Source of the DNA: an uncultured Pelagibacteraceae bacterium
GTDB lineage: Bacteria > Pseudomonadota > Alphaproteobacteria > Pelagibacterales > Pelagibacteraceae
Direction of reading: 5' to 3'
Assembly: GCA_902560075.1 (NCBI GenBank)
Contig: CACEKE010000001.1
Coordinates: 62,001-126,000 of the forward strand
Length of the DNA: 64,000 nt
Part shown: positions 11,453 through 19,561 of the stretch, one piece after another
Layout: every line of letters starts with the position of its first letter
Position numbering within the stretch: the stretch's first letter is position 1
Notes under the pieces: generated by a model
The model's database searches: none
The model's input: only the letters and a program-made list of their open reading frames with translations
Told to the model about the DNA's origin: nothing
Translations under genes and position numbers: made by a program

Positions 11453-12767
11453 TTTTTTTAACTATAGAAATTATATCGTCATTTCTTAATATAGTTATTT
11501 TATCTGAACAGGTTAGGTCCAACCTTGAATTCATCTTTACTCTACCCACGTCAGACAAATCATATCTTTCCGAGCTAAAAAACAAGTTATTAAATATTTG
11601 CGAAGCAATCTCTATTGTTGGAGGTTCACCAGGTCTTAAAACTTTATAAATTTCAGTTATTGAATCATTTTTATTATCATTTTTATCGTTAAGTAAAGAC
11701 GACAGAATATAAGGACCTTTATTAATTGAATTTGTTTTTGAAATTATTATAGTATTTACATCATTTTCTATTATTTTTTCTATTATAGTTTCATTAAGTT
11801 CTGTACCAATCTTGAACTCATCATCTAATATGTTTAGTTTTTTATGTAAAAATTTACCTCTCAAATATTCACTTGATACAAATATTTCTTTTAATCCCTC
11901 GCTTTGTAACTTTTTAGCTTGTAGAAAATTAGTTTTTTGACCAGATTTAATAATTACTTTGTTAGACTTTGCATCAATCACCTCCTCAGAAAAGTTTTTT
12001 GATTTATAATTTTCTGGATCAAACTTTGTTTTCCACTTATTTTTCTCTTTATTGAAGCTTAAGGTTTCTTTTTCGTAAAATTCGTTTACAATATCTTCTT
12101 TTGAGTACCCAATTGCTTGAAGCAATGTAGTTACCAATAATTTCTTTTTTCGGTCTATTCTAAAATACAATAAATCTTTGACATCAAATTCAAAATCTAA
12201 CCAAGATCCTCTATTCGGTATTACTCTACAATTAAATAGAAGTTTTCCACTTGCATGTGATTTTCCATTATCATGATCAAAAAATACTCCTGGACTTCTA
12301 TGCATTTGGTTAACCACAACTCTTTGAACTCCATTTGTTATAAATGTACCACTATTAGTCATCATAGGAACTTCACCCATGTAAACTTCTTGCTCTTTTG
12401 CAGATAAAATATCTTTGGTATTATCTTCTTGGTTTATATCAAACACTACTAATCTAAGTGTACATTTCAAAGCTGCTGAATATGTCAATCCTCTAGCTAT
12501 ACACTCATCTACATCAAATTTCGGTTTTTCAAGTCTATAAGATACGTATTCTAATGATGCTTTGTCGTTTAAATCTTCAATTGGGAATATACTTTTAAAA
12601 ACTCTGTCAAAACCTTTGACTAAATATGCTTCTACATCTTTTTTGCTTTCTGTTAACTCTTTATATGAGTTTTTTTGAACTTCAATAAGATTTGGTATTG
12701 ATAAACTTTCTTTTAATTTACCAAAATTTTTTCTTATATTTTTTTTCTCTGTAAAAGATAATTCCAT
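11445..12767 (-). CDS. rpoB: RNA polymerase beta subunit, N-terminal third (separate frame)
   Basis: 440 codons covering the beta protrusion and lobe. It contains the conserved [33 protein letters not shown] segment around residues 130-162 and ends in the region equivalent to E. coli residue ~450, with [14 protein letters not shown] close to the end. The last two codons (N-A) are out-of-frame readthrough past the A8 tract. The stop overlaps the ATG of the C-terminal frame by 8 bp. rpoB is essential and single-copy in bacteria, so if the split is real both parts must assemble or the frame must be restored. It lies 52 bp after rplL. Confidence 0.9.
   Translation of the reverse strand: MELSFTEKKNIRKNFGKLKESLSIPNLIEVQKNSYKELTESKKDVEAYLVKGFDRVFKSIFPIEDLNDKASLEYVSYRLEKPKFDVDECIARGLTYSAALKCTLRLVVFDINQEDNTKDILSAKEQEVYMGEVPMMTNSGTFITNGVQRVVVNQMHRSPGVFFDHDNGKSHASGKLLFNCRVIPNRGSWLDFEFDVKDLLYFRIDRKKKLLVTTLLQAIGYSKEDIVNEFYEKETLSFNKEKNKWKTKFDPENYKSKNFSEEVIDAKSNKVIIKSGQKTNFLQAKKLQSEGLKEIFVSSEYLRGKFLHKKLNILDDEFKIGTELNETIIEKIIENDVNTIIISKTNSINKGPYILSSLLNDKNDNKNDSITEIYKVLRPGEPPTIEIASQIFNNLFFSSERYDLSDVGRVKMNSRLDLTCSDKITILRNDDIISIVKKNA
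11452..11459 (-). other. A8 tract at the rpoB frame break (possible slippage site)
   Basis: On the coding strand the junction reads GTT AAAAAAAA TGC. With eight A's the upstream frame reads V-K-K-N-A-stop (TGA at 11445-11447). With seven A's it reads V-K-K-M-L-D-L-R and gives one uninterrupted beta subunit of about 1360 residues. No residue is missing or added relative to the E. coli KKLIDIRNGK region, so exactly one base separates a broken from an intact gene. Runs of eight or more A's are known sites of RNA polymerase slippage in AT-rich bacteria and are also the most common place for sequencing indels. Confidence 0.85.
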
Positions 12768-12819
12768 TAACTATTCTGATTTATTTATTTTATAAACCAG
12801 TTCTAATTTTCTGTTTTAT

Positions 12820-13191
12820 TTACTTAAGTTCTACTTTTGCGCCTGCTGCTTCAAGTTTTTTCTTTATCTCTTCTGCTTCTTGTTTCTTAACACCTGATTT
12901 AACTTCTTTTGGTGCTCCCTCAACTAAATCTTTTGCTTCTTTTAAACCTAAAGACGTAACAGCTCTTACTTCTTTAATAACATTTATTTTTTTATCTCCT
13001 GCTGCTGCAAGAACAATTGTAAATTCATCTTTTTCCTCTGTCGGTGCTGCTGCTGCTCCACCTGCGGGTGCTGCTGCCACAGCAGCTGCTGCCGTAACTC
13101 CCCATTTTTCCTCTAGTTGTTTTGAAAGTTCAGCTGCTTCAACAACTGTTAAACTTGATAATTCATCTATGATTTTATTTAAGTCCGCCAT
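12820..13191 (-). CDS. rplL: 50S ribosomal protein L7/L12
   Basis: 123 residues. The N-terminal dimerisation helix is followed by an alanine/glycine-rich hinge (about residues 34-50) and the C-terminal factor-binding domain, which includes [27 protein letters not shown] (about 69-95). L7/L12 forms the stalk that recruits EF-Tu, EF-G and IF2 through L10. The gene follows rplJ after 15 bp and precedes rpoB by 52 bp. That is a standard position where many bacteria attenuate rpoBC relative to rplL, but no convincing terminator hairpin is visible in the 52 bp. Confidence 0.98.
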   Translation of the reverse strand: MADLNKIIDELSSLTVVEAAELSKQLEEKWGVTAAAAVAAAPAGGAAAAPTEEKDEFTIVLAAAGDKKINVIKEVRAVTSLGLKEAKDLVEGAPKEVKSGVKKQEAEEIKKKLEAAGAKVELK

Positions 13192-13206
13192 ATAATTTTG
13201 CCCTAG

Positions 13207-13716
13207 TTATTTTTTTGATTTTTCGAGCGCTAAAATAGCGATTTTTGAGGCAGGTGCAAGCAAAATACTTGCTAATTTTTGTGCTGGAGATCTCAAAATC
13301 CCTACTATTTTGGCCCTAGCTTCATCTAAAGTTGGTAATGTAGCAACATTTTGAACACCAGCTACATCCAAAATGTCATTACCCATGATTCCCCCCAAAA
13401 TTTTTAGATTTTCATTATCTTTAGAGAATTTTGTTAAAATCTTAGCTGATGTTATAGCGTCATCTGACAATGCAACAGCAGTAGGTCCTTTGAACAAATC
13501 TGAAAGATTTTTGCATCTTGTGTTTTCTAGAGCAAGTTTTGTAATTCTATTTTTAGTGATTTTAAACTGAATTCCATGTTCACGCATTTTAGATCTCAAT
13601 TCATCTAACTGTGAAACAGTTAAACCTTGGTAATGAGCCACTATTACTGCTTCAGACTTATCAAAGGTTGTTTTCATTTCTTGAATATAAACTTGTTTTT
13701 TTTCTTTACTCATCAT
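13207..13716 (-). CDS. rplJ: 50S ribosomal protein L10
   Basis: 169 residues, normal for L10. The N-terminal rRNA-binding domain includes VIVAHYQGLTVSQLDELR (about 24-41) and the FKITKNRITKLAL segment; the C-terminal helix that anchors L7/L12 dimers is present. Two consecutive ATGs start the frame, and the second (13711-13713) matches the usual MSKE-type start about as well. Only 2 bp separate it from rplA, so the long L10-binding leader found upstream of rplJ in many bacteria is absent here. Confidence 0.96.
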   Translation of the reverse strand: MMSKEKKQVYIQEMKTTFDKSEAVIVAHYQGLTVSQLDELRSKMREHGIQFKITKNRITKLALENTRCKNLSDLFKGPTAVALSDDAITSAKILTKFSKDNENLKILGGIMGNDILDVAGVQNVATLPTLDEARAKIVGILRSPAQKLASILLAPASKIAILALEKSKK

Positions 13717-13718
13717 AA

Positions 13719-14405
13719 TTAAATGCTCTTTTCTAATTTAAGTTTAAATGACCTTCCCATAGTTGATGTTATAAAACTATTTTTAATCAAATTACCTTTA
13801 ACATTATTGTTTGATTTTTCTTTATCCAAAGCTTCTAAAATTGCATTAAAGTTTTTTGTCAAATTTTCATCACTAAACGATTTTTTACCAATGCTTACTC
13901 CTATATTACCATCTTTATCATTTCTAATCTCTACTTGACCTGATTTAGCATTTTTTACCGCGGTTGAAATATCATCACTTACTGTTCCTAATTTAGGATT
14001 AGGCATTAATCCTTTTGGACCGAGCACTTTACCCAATTTGGCCAATTTTGGCATCATAGATGAAGTGCAAATTAATTTATCAAAGTTTAAATCACCAGAT
14101 TTAATTTTTTCAATCATCTCATCACCCCCTACAACCTCTGCACCTGCATCTTTTGCATTTTGTTGTTTTGAATCCTCGCATACAACGCCTATCTTAACAG
14201 ACTTTCCAGTTCCACTGGGCAAATTCACAGAGGTTCTTATATTAATTTCATTTTTTTTTTGCTTATTATAAATTTGTAAACTTAAATCAATCGACTCGTC
14301 AAATTTAACCGTACAATTTTTTTTAATTTCAGATATCAATTTAGAAAATACATCACCTTTCGTGTTGTTATCCTCAATAAGTTTTTTAAATCTTTTTGAG
14401 CTCAT
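13719..14405 (-). CDS. rplA: 50S ribosomal protein L1
   Basis: 228 residues, typical of L1. The rRNA-binding motif with LGPKGLMPNPKLGTVS (about residues 128-143) is intact. The protein forms the mobile L1 stalk that handles deacylated tRNA. Its start overlaps the rplK stop by one base. In E. coli L1 represses its own operon through a site before rplK. Here nusG ends at the rplK start with no intercistronic RNA, so any such site would lie within coding sequence. Confidence 0.97.
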   Translation of the reverse strand: MSSKRFKKLIEDNNTKGDVFSKLISEIKKNCTVKFDESIDLSLQIYNKQKKNEINIRTSVNLPSGTGKSVKIGVVCEDSKQQNAKDAGAEVVGGDEMIEKIKSGDLNFDKLICTSSMMPKLAKLGKVLGPKGLMPNPKLGTVSDDISTAVKNAKSGQVEIRNDKDGNIGVSIGKKSFSDENLTKNFNAILEALDKEKSNNNVKGNLIKNSFITSTMGRSFKLKLEKSI

Positions 14406-14833
14406 TAATCTTTTACCTCAATACCCATAGATCTAGCAGATCCTGCTATAATTTTTGATGCTTCTGTTATATCATTTGCATTAAGATCATTCATTTTCTT
14501 TTTTGCTATTTCCTCAATTTGTTTCATTGTTATTGATGCAACTATGTTTCTACCAGGCTCACTTGATCCACTTTTTAATTTCACAGCCTCTTTTATAAAG
14601 TGACTTGCTGGCGGTGATTTAATAATAAAATCAAACTTTTTATCTTTATATACTGTTATGATAACTGGAACTGGTTTTCCCATGAATGCTTTTGTTTTTT
14701 CGTTAAAAGCTTTACAAAATTCCATAATATTAATACCTCTTTGACCAAGTGCTGGACCAACAGGTGGTGCAGGATTAGCCTGGCCACCATTTATTTGTAA
14801 TTTAACGTATCCAGCTATTTCTTTTTTTGCCAT
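14405..14833 (-). CDS. rplK: 50S ribosomal protein L11
   Basis: 142 residues, the standard length. The N-terminal proline-rich [20 protein letters not shown] segment (about 17-36) and the C-terminal 23S-binding domain ([28 protein letters not shown]) are conserved. L11 shapes the GTPase-associated centre and is needed for RelA sensing of uncharged tRNA in other bacteria. It overlaps nusG by one base and rplA by one base, so the nusG-rplK-rplA message is continuous coding sequence. Confidence 0.98.
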   Translation of the reverse strand: MAKKEIAGYVKLQINGGQANPAPPVGPALGQRGINIMEFCKAFNEKTKAFMGKPVPVIITVYKDKKFDFIIKSPPASHFIKEAVKLKSGSSEPGRNIVASITMKQIEEIAKKKMNDLNANDITEASKIIAGSARSMGIEVKD

Positions 14834-15366
14834 TAACTTACCTTCTCCACTTGGTTATATTCAAGATCAACTGGTGTTGGTCTACCAAAAATTGATACAG
14901 ATACTTTTAATCTTGATTTTTCCTCATCAATATCTTCTACCAATCCACTGAAAGATGCAAATGGTCCATCTATCACTTGTACCTTTTCTCCAACATTATA
15001 TTCCACACTTGATTTAGGTTGGGCAACTCCATCTTTAATTTGACCTAATATTTTTTCAATCTCTTTATCTGAAACTGGCACAGGTGTACCTTTTGATCCT
15101 AAAAAACCGCTAACTTTTTTTATATTTTTAATCATATGATAAATGTTATTGTCCATTTCACTCTTGATCAATACATAACCAGGAAAAAATTTTCTTTTTC
15201 TTTGAACTCTTTTGCCTCTTTTAACTTCTGTTATATCGTGGGTGGGCACAATTATTTCCTCAATTTTCTCAGAAATTTTTGCTTTTTCTGCTTCTTCTTT
15301 TATGTTTTGTGCAACTTTATTCTCAAAACTTGAGTAAGACTGAACTATGTACCAATTTTTCATCAA
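14833..15366 (-). CDS. nusG: Transcription termination/antitermination factor NusG
   Basis: 177 residues. The NGN domain opens with [18 protein letters not shown] and contains the FPGYVLIK segment (about 63-70) that contacts the RNA polymerase clamp. The KOW domain near the C-terminus ([22 protein letters not shown], about 125-146) is the Rho/S10-binding module. Two ATGs start the frame. It overlaps secE by 4 bp. NusG suppresses pausing and couples transcription to translation, so its position before rplK and the RNA polymerase genes is the classical one. Confidence 0.97.
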   Translation of the reverse strand: MMKNWYIVQSYSSFENKVAQNIKEEAEKAKISEKIEEIIVPTHDITEVKRGKRVQRKRKFFPGYVLIKSEMDNNIYHMIKNIKKVSGFLGSKGTPVPVSDKEIEKILGQIKDGVAQPKSSVEYNVGEKVQVIDGPFASFSGLVEDIDEEKSRLKVSVSIFGRPTPVDLEYNQVEKVS

Positions 15367-15554
15367 AAACTTACCTTTAAAATAATGTCTAAAAAAAACT
15401 TAAAAATTTGGTCAACAAGTAAAAAAAATAAAGATGCAATTATAGCCATTGCTGCAACCATTAGTGTGCCTTGCAAGGTCTCTTTTTTTGTTGGCCAAGT
15501 AACTTTAAAAGCCTCTTGTTTAACTTCTTGTATAAATTTTAAAGGGTTTTTCAT
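15363..15554 (-). CDS. secE: Preprotein translocase subunit SecE
   Basis: 63 residues, the short single-helix form common outside gammaproteobacteria. The amphipathic N-terminal helix with FIQEVKQEAFKVTWPTKKET is followed by one transmembrane helix (about 29-52). SecE clamps the two halves of SecY in the inner-membrane channel. It lies 18 bp behind trnW and overlaps nusG by 4 bp, the standard trnW-secE-nusG arrangement. Confidence 0.95.
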   Translation of the reverse strand: MKNPLKFIQEVKQEAFKVTWPTKKETLQGTLMVAAMAIIASLFFLLVDQIFKFFLDIILKVSF

Positions 15555-15572
15555 ATCATATCCTTAATTACT

Positions 15573-15648
15573 TGGCAGGAGCGGAGGGAATCGAACCCCC
15601 AACCTCCGGTTTTGGAGACCGGCGCTCTACCAATTGAGCTACACTCCT
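15573..15648 (-). tRNA. trnW: tRNA-Trp (anticodon CCA)
   Basis: 76 nt including an encoded CCA end. The acceptor stem AGGAGTG/CGCTCCT closes with one G-T pair. The anticodon loop is CTCCAAA between paired GCCGGT/ACCGGA-type stems, and the T-arm GGGGGTTCGATTCCCTC is regular. It lies between tuf (13 bp) and secE (18 bp), so it must be processed from the tuf-secE-nusG transcript. Confidence 0.97.
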
Positions 15649-15661
15649 TCTTTAGTGGAGC

Positions 15662-16852
15662 TTACTCTATAATCTTTGTTACTACTCCAGCTCCTACTGT
15701 TCTTCCACCTTCTCTAATTGCAAAATTTAATTTTTCACTCATAGCTATTGGTGTAATTAGTTTCACGGTAAATTTTGCATCATCACCTGGCATTACCATT
15801 TCAGTTCCTGATGGTAATTCTACTTCACCTGTAACATCGGTTGTTCTAAAATAAAATTGTGGTCTATATTTAGTAAAGAAAGGCGTATGTCTGCCACCTT
15901 CCTCTTTTTTGAGAACATAAGCTTGGGCCTCAAATTTAGTATGAGGTGTAACAGAACCTGGTTTTGCAAGAACTTGTCCTCTTTCAACATCTGTTCTTTC
16001 GATACCTCTTAATAGTGCACCAATATTATCTCCTGCTTCACCAGTATCAAGAATTTTTCTAAACATTTCTACACCTGTACAAACGGACTTTTTAGTATCT
16101 CTTATACCAACTATCTCTATTTCTTCTCCTGTTTTCACAACACCTTGTTCTACTCTACCTGTAACAACAGTGCCTCTTCCAGAGATAGAAAAAACATCCT
16201 CAACTGGCATAAGAAAAGGTTTATCTTTTGGTCTATCAGGTTGAGGAATATGTTCGTCAACAGCTTTCATTAATTCCATTATTGCATTTTTTCCAACTGC
16301 TTCATCTTTTCCTTCAACAGCTGCTAAAGCTGAACCTTTAATTATTGGAGTTTTGTCACCTGGAAATTTATATGAATTTAATAAATCTCTAATTTCTTCT
16401 TCAACAAGGTCAATCATTTCTTTATCATCAACTTGATCAACTTTGTTTAAAAAAACAACAATAGCTGGAACCCCAACCTGTCTTGCTAAAAGAATATGCT
16501 CTCTTGTTTGAGGCATCGGGCCATCCGCAGCATTAACAACTAATATTGCTCCATCCATTTGAGCCGCACCTGTTATCATATTTTTTACATAATCAGCATG
16601 ACCAGGGCAATCTACGTGAGCGTAATGTCTTTTTTCAGTTTCATATTCAACATGAGCAGTTGAAATTGTAATTCCTCTCTCTTTTTCCTCTGGCGCTTTG
16701 TCAATTTGGTCATAAGCTACAAATTGCGCTCCTCCAGCCTCAGCTAAAACTTTTGTTATAGCCGCTGTTAAAGTTGTTTTACCATGGTCCACATGCCCAA
16801 TTGTACCTATGTTACAATGTGGTTTACTTCTATTAAATTTTTCCTTCGACAT
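15662..16852 (-). CDS. tuf: Translation elongation factor Tu
   Basis: 396 residues, full length. The P-loop GHVDHGKT is at residues 19-26; DCPGH and NKVD complete the GTP-binding set. The domain II/III segments around [13 protein letters not shown] and GGRHTPF are intact. EF-Tu brings aminoacyl-tRNA to the ribosome. It sits in the trnY-trnG-tuf-trnW-secE order. No second tuf occurs between fusA and rpsJ where many proteobacteria have one, so this may be the only copy. Its codons are the least AT-driven in the window, as expected for a very highly expressed gene. Confidence 0.98.
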   Translation of the reverse strand: MSKEKFNRSKPHCNIGTIGHVDHGKTTLTAAITKVLAEAGGAQFVAYDQIDKAPEEKERGITISTAHVEYETEKRHYAHVDCPGHADYVKNMITGAAQMDGAILVVNAADGPMPQTREHILLARQVGVPAIVVFLNKVDQVDDKEMIDLVEEEIRDLLNSYKFPGDKTPIIKGSALAAVEGKDEAVGKNAIMELMKAVDEHIPQPDRPKDKPFLMPVEDVFSISGRGTVVTGRVEQGVVKTGEEIEIVGIRDTKKSVCTGVEMFRKILDTGEAGDNIGALLRGIERTDVERGQVLAKPGSVTPHTKFEAQAYVLKKEEGGRHTPFFTKYRPQFYFRTTDVTGEVELPSGTEMVMPGDDAKFTVKLITPIAMSEKLNFAIREGGRTVGAGVVTKIIE

Positions 16853-16888
16853 TACTTTTTTTCCTCACTTTATTTTTTTTGTTTAAAT

Positions 16889-16962
16889 TGGAGCGGGTAA
16901 AGGGAATCGAACCCTTACATCCAGCTTGGAAGGCTAGCGTTCTACCATTGAACTACACCCGC
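16889..16962 (-). tRNA. trnG: tRNA-Gly (anticodon TCC)
   Basis: 74 nt with an encoded CCA. The acceptor stem is GCGGGTG/TACCCGC (with one G-T pair), the D-arm TAGTTCAATGGTAGAA is regular, the anticodon loop is CTTCCAA and the T-arm AGGGTTCGATTCCCT closes. It lies 36 bp upstream of tuf and 38 bp downstream of trnY and is probably cotranscribed with both. Confidence 0.96.
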
Positions 16963-17000
16963 ATCACCCAAGTTTAACACTCCGTTGCAAATCTATTGAA

Positions 17001-17086
<86 letters not shown>

Positions 17087-17135
17087 ATATAGTAGGGGAA
17101 GCGCCCCCTTGTTCAATACATTAAACAACATGGGT

Positions 17136-17163
17136 TTTATATATTTTTATTGTATAATTGCAA
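17136..17163 (-). promoter_or_regulatory. Candidate sigma-70-type promoter for trnY-trnG-tuf
   Basis: On the minus strand TTGCAA (17158-17163) is followed after 16 bp by TATAAA (17136-17141), a fair match to the -35/-10 consensus about 50 bp upstream of trnY. It lies in the only intergenic gap between the divergent rlmB gene and the tRNA/tuf block. The match is visual; in this AT-rich background similar hexamers arise by chance. Confidence 0.35.
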
Positions 17164-17194
17164 TACGTGAAATAGAGGTAAAAAATCATATAAA

Positions 17195-17956
17195 TTGACG
17201 AAAAATATTAAATTAATGCATAATAAATCATCTTTTTTTATAGTTGGTAAACACGCGGTTATAGAGGCTTTAAGGAACCCTAAAAGAAAAGTATTAAGAG
17301 TTTTTTTAACAGAGGAGAGTAAAAAAATAATACACAGAAGTAATCCTAATAAAAACCTCTTATCTAACAACAAGGTCTATTTTAAAACAAAAAAAGAATT
17401 AGATAAGTATTGTTCAAAAGATGATTTACTTCATCAAGGCTTCGTAGCTGAAATCGAACACATTGAAAATATTAATTTGAAAGAATTTTTAAAAAATAAA
17501 CAAAATATAAATTTTGTTTGTCTTGATGGTGTTAGTGATCCAAGAAATATAGGTTCGATTGTAAGAAGCGCGGTATCTTTTAAGATTGATGGATTAATTG
17601 TAAAAGAAAGAAACTTTCCTAAGGACAGCAAGCTGATGTATAAATCAGCAAGTGGGTGCATGGAATATATAAACATATTCCAAGTACCAAACATCAAAAC
17701 TACAATGAAATTTCTTAAAGAAAAAAACTTTTGGGTTTATGGTTTTGACTCAAAAAGTAAAAAGGACTTTATTGACGTAGAATGGAAGGGAAATAATATA
17801 TTACTATTTGGATCAGAAGGAGAAGGTATTAAGAAACATACTGAAAAGTATGCGGATTTTTTAGTTAAAATTGATATGAATGAAAAAATTGAAAGTCTAA
17901 ATATTTCAAATAGTGCTGCAATAGTTTTTCATCATATAAACAAATATCAAAAATAA
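17195..17956 (+). CDS. rlmB: 23S rRNA 2'-O-methyltransferase, TrmH/RlmB family (SPOUT)
   Basis: Up to 253 residues. The N-terminal substrate-binding part opens with FIVGKHAVIEAL. The SPOUT motifs are clear: motif 1 LDGVSDPRNIGSIVRSA (about 112-128), motif 2 LFGSEGEGIKK (about 206-216) and motif 3 SLNISNSAAIVFH (about 234-246). Together they bind SAM through a trefoil knot. The family methylates G2251 of 23S rRNA or tRNA G18; the N-terminal domain favours RlmB. The frame can begin at TTG 17195 or at ATG 17216 (codon 8); the ATG leaves the conserved start intact and is at least as likely. It is divergent from trnY and followed by trnT after 38 bp. Confidence 0.88.
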   Translation: MTKNIKLMHNKSSFFIVGKHAVIEALRNPKRKVLRVFLTEESKKIIHRSNPNKNLLSNNKVYFKTKKELDKYCSKDDLLHQGFVAEIEHIENINLKEFLKNKQNINFVCLDGVSDPRNIGSIVRSAVSFKIDGLIVKERNFPKDSKLMYKSASGCMEYINIFQVPNIKTTMKFLKEKNFWVYGFDSKSKKDFIDVEWKGNNILLFGSEGEGIKKHTEKYADFLVKIDMNEKIESLNISNSAAIVFHHINKYQK

Positions 17957-17994
17957 CTTGATAATATTTATTTTCATATTAAAAAAGATAATAT

Positions 17995-18070
17995 GCCCTT
18001 GTAGCTCAGTTGGTAGAGCAATTGATTTGTAATCAATAGGTCCGCGGTTCGAATCCGTGCGGGGGCACCA
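17995..18070 (+). tRNA. trnT: tRNA-Thr (anticodon TGT), integration target
   Basis: 76 nt with an encoded CCA. The acceptor stem GCCCTTG/CGGGGGC pairs with two G-T pairs. The D-arm is AGCTCAGTTGGTAGAGC, the anticodon loop is TTTGTAA and the T-arm GCGGTTCGAATCCGTGC closes with a G-T pair. Its bases 28-76 are repeated exactly at 19562-19610, which marks it as the attachment site of the small element that follows. The 3' half now present was therefore probably supplied by the element, leaving the tRNA functional. Confidence 0.97.
18022..18070 (+). repeat. attL-type repeat (3' half of trnT)
   Basis: 49 bp identical to 19562-19610. Identity begins at tRNA position 28, one base inside the anticodon stem, and ends exactly with CCA; the flanking bases (A against C on the left, T against C on the right) differ. 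This boundary is the one expected for integrases that cross over in the anticodon loop. Confidence 0.9.
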
Positions 18071-18082
18071 TCATTCAATAAA

Positions 18083-18094
18083 ATCAACGTTAAT
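18083..18094 (+). repeat. 12-bp inverted repeat, left copy (with 19523-19534)
   Basis: ATCAACGTTAAT here is the exact reverse complement of ATTAACGTTGAT at 19523-19534. The copies lie 12 bp and 27 bp inside the two att-type repeats, a symmetric placement that fits recombinase arm-binding or directionality-factor sites. A 12-mer in AT-rich DNA carries limited weight alone. Confidence 0.5.
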
Positions 18095-18134
18095 TTTTTT
18101 CAAAAATTTTAGTTTTTATTAAATTTCTATGTTT

Positions 18135-18151
18135 ATTGTGACTATAGTGTG
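18135..18151 (+). repeat. 17-bp direct repeat, left copy (with 19484-19500)
   Basis: ATTGTGACTATAGTGTG is present exactly at 18135-18151 and 19484-19500, with weaker similarity continuing for about 12 more bases (AATAGATTG against TACAGAATTG). The core ACTATAGT is palindromic. The two copies bracket both cargo genes. The left copy lies 38 bp past the 3' end of the cargo operon. Confidence 0.7.
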
Positions 18152-18189
18152 AATAGATTGTGTATCAATCAAGAAGTCGTTAAAGATTT

Positions 18190-18792
18190 CTATTTTATTT
18201 GTTCTATTTGATTATTTAAATTAATAAATCTGGTGACAGTTGGTCTTAATGGTTTATTTGGATTATTATTTTCAAAATCCCAAGATGTTAGAATTGATAT
18301 CCAACTATTTAAATCTTTTTTAAATTTTTTAGGAAGTTTTTTATATGAAGTGAATTTATTTGAAAAAACTAAAAGATTGCCTTCTTCGTTCCTGTTTTCT
18401 CTAGTATCAATAAAATAATGTATCATTGCACCTAGCACTATTTTCTTTTTTTTATCTATCCATAAGAAACCTTTTTCTGGACAGGATTGTGGTCTGCATC
18501 CAGAAATAATAAAATATTTGTCATCATTTATATTAATTTCATCATGGCTAGCACTGCCATTTCTTAGCGTCCAATAAAAAGTCTCATTAATTGGCTGTTT
18601 ATCCTTGCTCATCCCTAAATAAATATTCAAATCACTTATCTCTTTGTTTAAGGCTTTATCAAAATCAATATGACCAAGTATTAAAGGTGGTGGTTGGTTA
18701 GATTTTAAATACTCAAATAGGTCTTTTGAAAAGCTGACTGAGTTCCAAAATAAAATAACTAAAAGAAAGATTATAAATTTTTTTATTTCCAT
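18190..18792 (-). CDS. Exported Ivy-like (lysozyme-inhibitor-like) protein, element cargo
   Basis: 200 residues with a signal peptide (about 1-22, MEIKKFIIFLLVILFW core, SVSFS end). After the signal, residues 93-126 read YFIISGCRPQSC followed by a hydrophobic strand. This aligns by eye with the Ivy family core in which a Y-x-V-M-S-A-C-K-P-H-D-C loop enters the lysozyme active site. Both loop cysteines (C99, C104), the basic residue and the proline are kept, but the histidine that contacts lysozyme in E. coli Ivy is Q102 here. Ivy proteins are periplasmic inhibitors of C-type lysozyme; the target here is unknown. The protein has a C-terminal extension beyond the Ivy core. Its start overlaps the upstream lipoprotein gene by 10 bp. 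Family assignment is moderate. Confidence 0.55.
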   Translation of the reverse strand: MEIKKFIIFLLVILFWNSVSFSKDLFEYLKSNQPPPLILGHIDFDKALNKEISDLNIYLGMSKDKQPINETFYWTLRNGSASHDEININDDKYFIISGCRPQSCPEKGFLWIDKKKKIVLGAMIHYFIDTRENRNEEGNLLVFSNKFTSYKKLPKKFKKDLNSWISILTSWDFENNNPNKPLRPTVTRFINLNNQIEQIK

Positions 18793-19469
18793 TTTTTATC
18801 AAATAATATCGGGCTTTCTTCTCTTTGTTTTTCACAAATTTGAAAATATTGCTCATAAAATCTTCTCTGTAATTTTATATCTATTTTATTTTTTAGAAAT
18901 TTTTTATTTTCTCTCGATTTTGTATCTAATTTTTCTGCTAAATTTTTATTAAATTCTGCTTCGTTTAAATTTGATAACTCTGTTTCATACATTAAAATCA
19001 ACGATCTATGAAAAGATAGGAGATTTTCTAACCTTTTCTTTGTTTTATCATAATCTTCAAAAAAATCTGATTTAATTCTTTTTGAAAATCTTTCACTTTC
19101 TGTATCTTTTGCCCATTCAACAGCTTCGTTATAACTCCACCATCTAGTTCTCATATACTTTAAATTATAATTCAATTTATTTATAATATCTATGTTTTCT
19201 GATTTAATATTATAAAATTGATCTTTGATTTCATTTAGATAACTTAATTCTTTATGTATAATTTGAGCTATAACTTTATCTCTTAATAAAAAACCTGACT
19301 TTTTTTTTTTAATACTGAAATAAGTATTATTCAGCTCATATTCAAATATTTTTTTTTTAAATAAACTTTCAGCTTTGCTATCTGCACATTTTTCAATTTT
19401 TTTTGCTGTTCTATCTACTTGATCACAACTAAATAATAAAAATACAAAAAATATTAGAAAATATTTCAT
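18783..19469 (-). CDS. Lipoprotein of unknown function, element cargo
   Basis: 228 residues. The N-terminus MKYFLIFFVFLLFSC is a lipoprotein signal with lipobox L-F-S-C15 followed by D16, the aspartate that in enterobacteria favours inner-membrane retention. The rest is highly charged and probably helical (KKIEKCADSKAESLFKKK, KTKKRLENLLSFHRSLILMYETEL), ending in a lysine/tryptophan tail. I do not recognise a domain. It is the first gene of the two-gene cargo operon, its start is 14 bp from the right-hand 17-bp repeat, and it overlaps the Ivy-like gene by 10 bp. The two products are therefore likely to act together in the cell envelope. Confidence 0.7.
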   Translation of the reverse strand: MKYFLIFFVFLLFSCDQVDRTAKKIEKCADSKAESLFKKKIFEYELNNTYFSIKKKKSGFLLRDKVIAQIIHKELSYLNEIKDQFYNIKSENIDIINKLNYNLKYMRTRWWSYNEAVEWAKDTESERFSKRIKSDFFEDYDKTKKRLENLLSFHRSLILMYETELSNLNEAEFNKNLAEKLDTKSRENKKFLKNKIDIKLQRRFYEQYFQICEKQREESPILFDKKWK

Positions 19470-19483
19470 AAGAAAACTTTATC

Positions 19484-19500
19484 ATTGTGACTATAGTGTG
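19484..19500 (+). repeat. 17-bp direct repeat, right copy; possible cargo promoter
   Basis: Exact copy of 18135-18151. On the minus strand it reads CACACTATAGTCACAAT and ends 14 bp before the lipoprotein start codon, so its TATAGT could serve as a -10 box for a nearly leaderless message. Recombination between the two copies would remove both cargo genes and leave the att-type ends. Confidence 0.55.
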
Positions 19501-19522
19501 TACAGAATTGAGATAACTTTTA

Positions 19523-19534
19523 ATTAACGTTGAT
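19523..19534 (-). repeat. 12-bp inverted repeat, right copy
   Basis: ATTAACGTTGAT, the exact reverse complement of 18083-18094, located 27 bp inside the right att-type repeat. See the left copy for interpretation. Confidence 0.5.
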
Positions 19535-19561
19535 AGTATTTATCTTTTTGAGTTTAGATTC

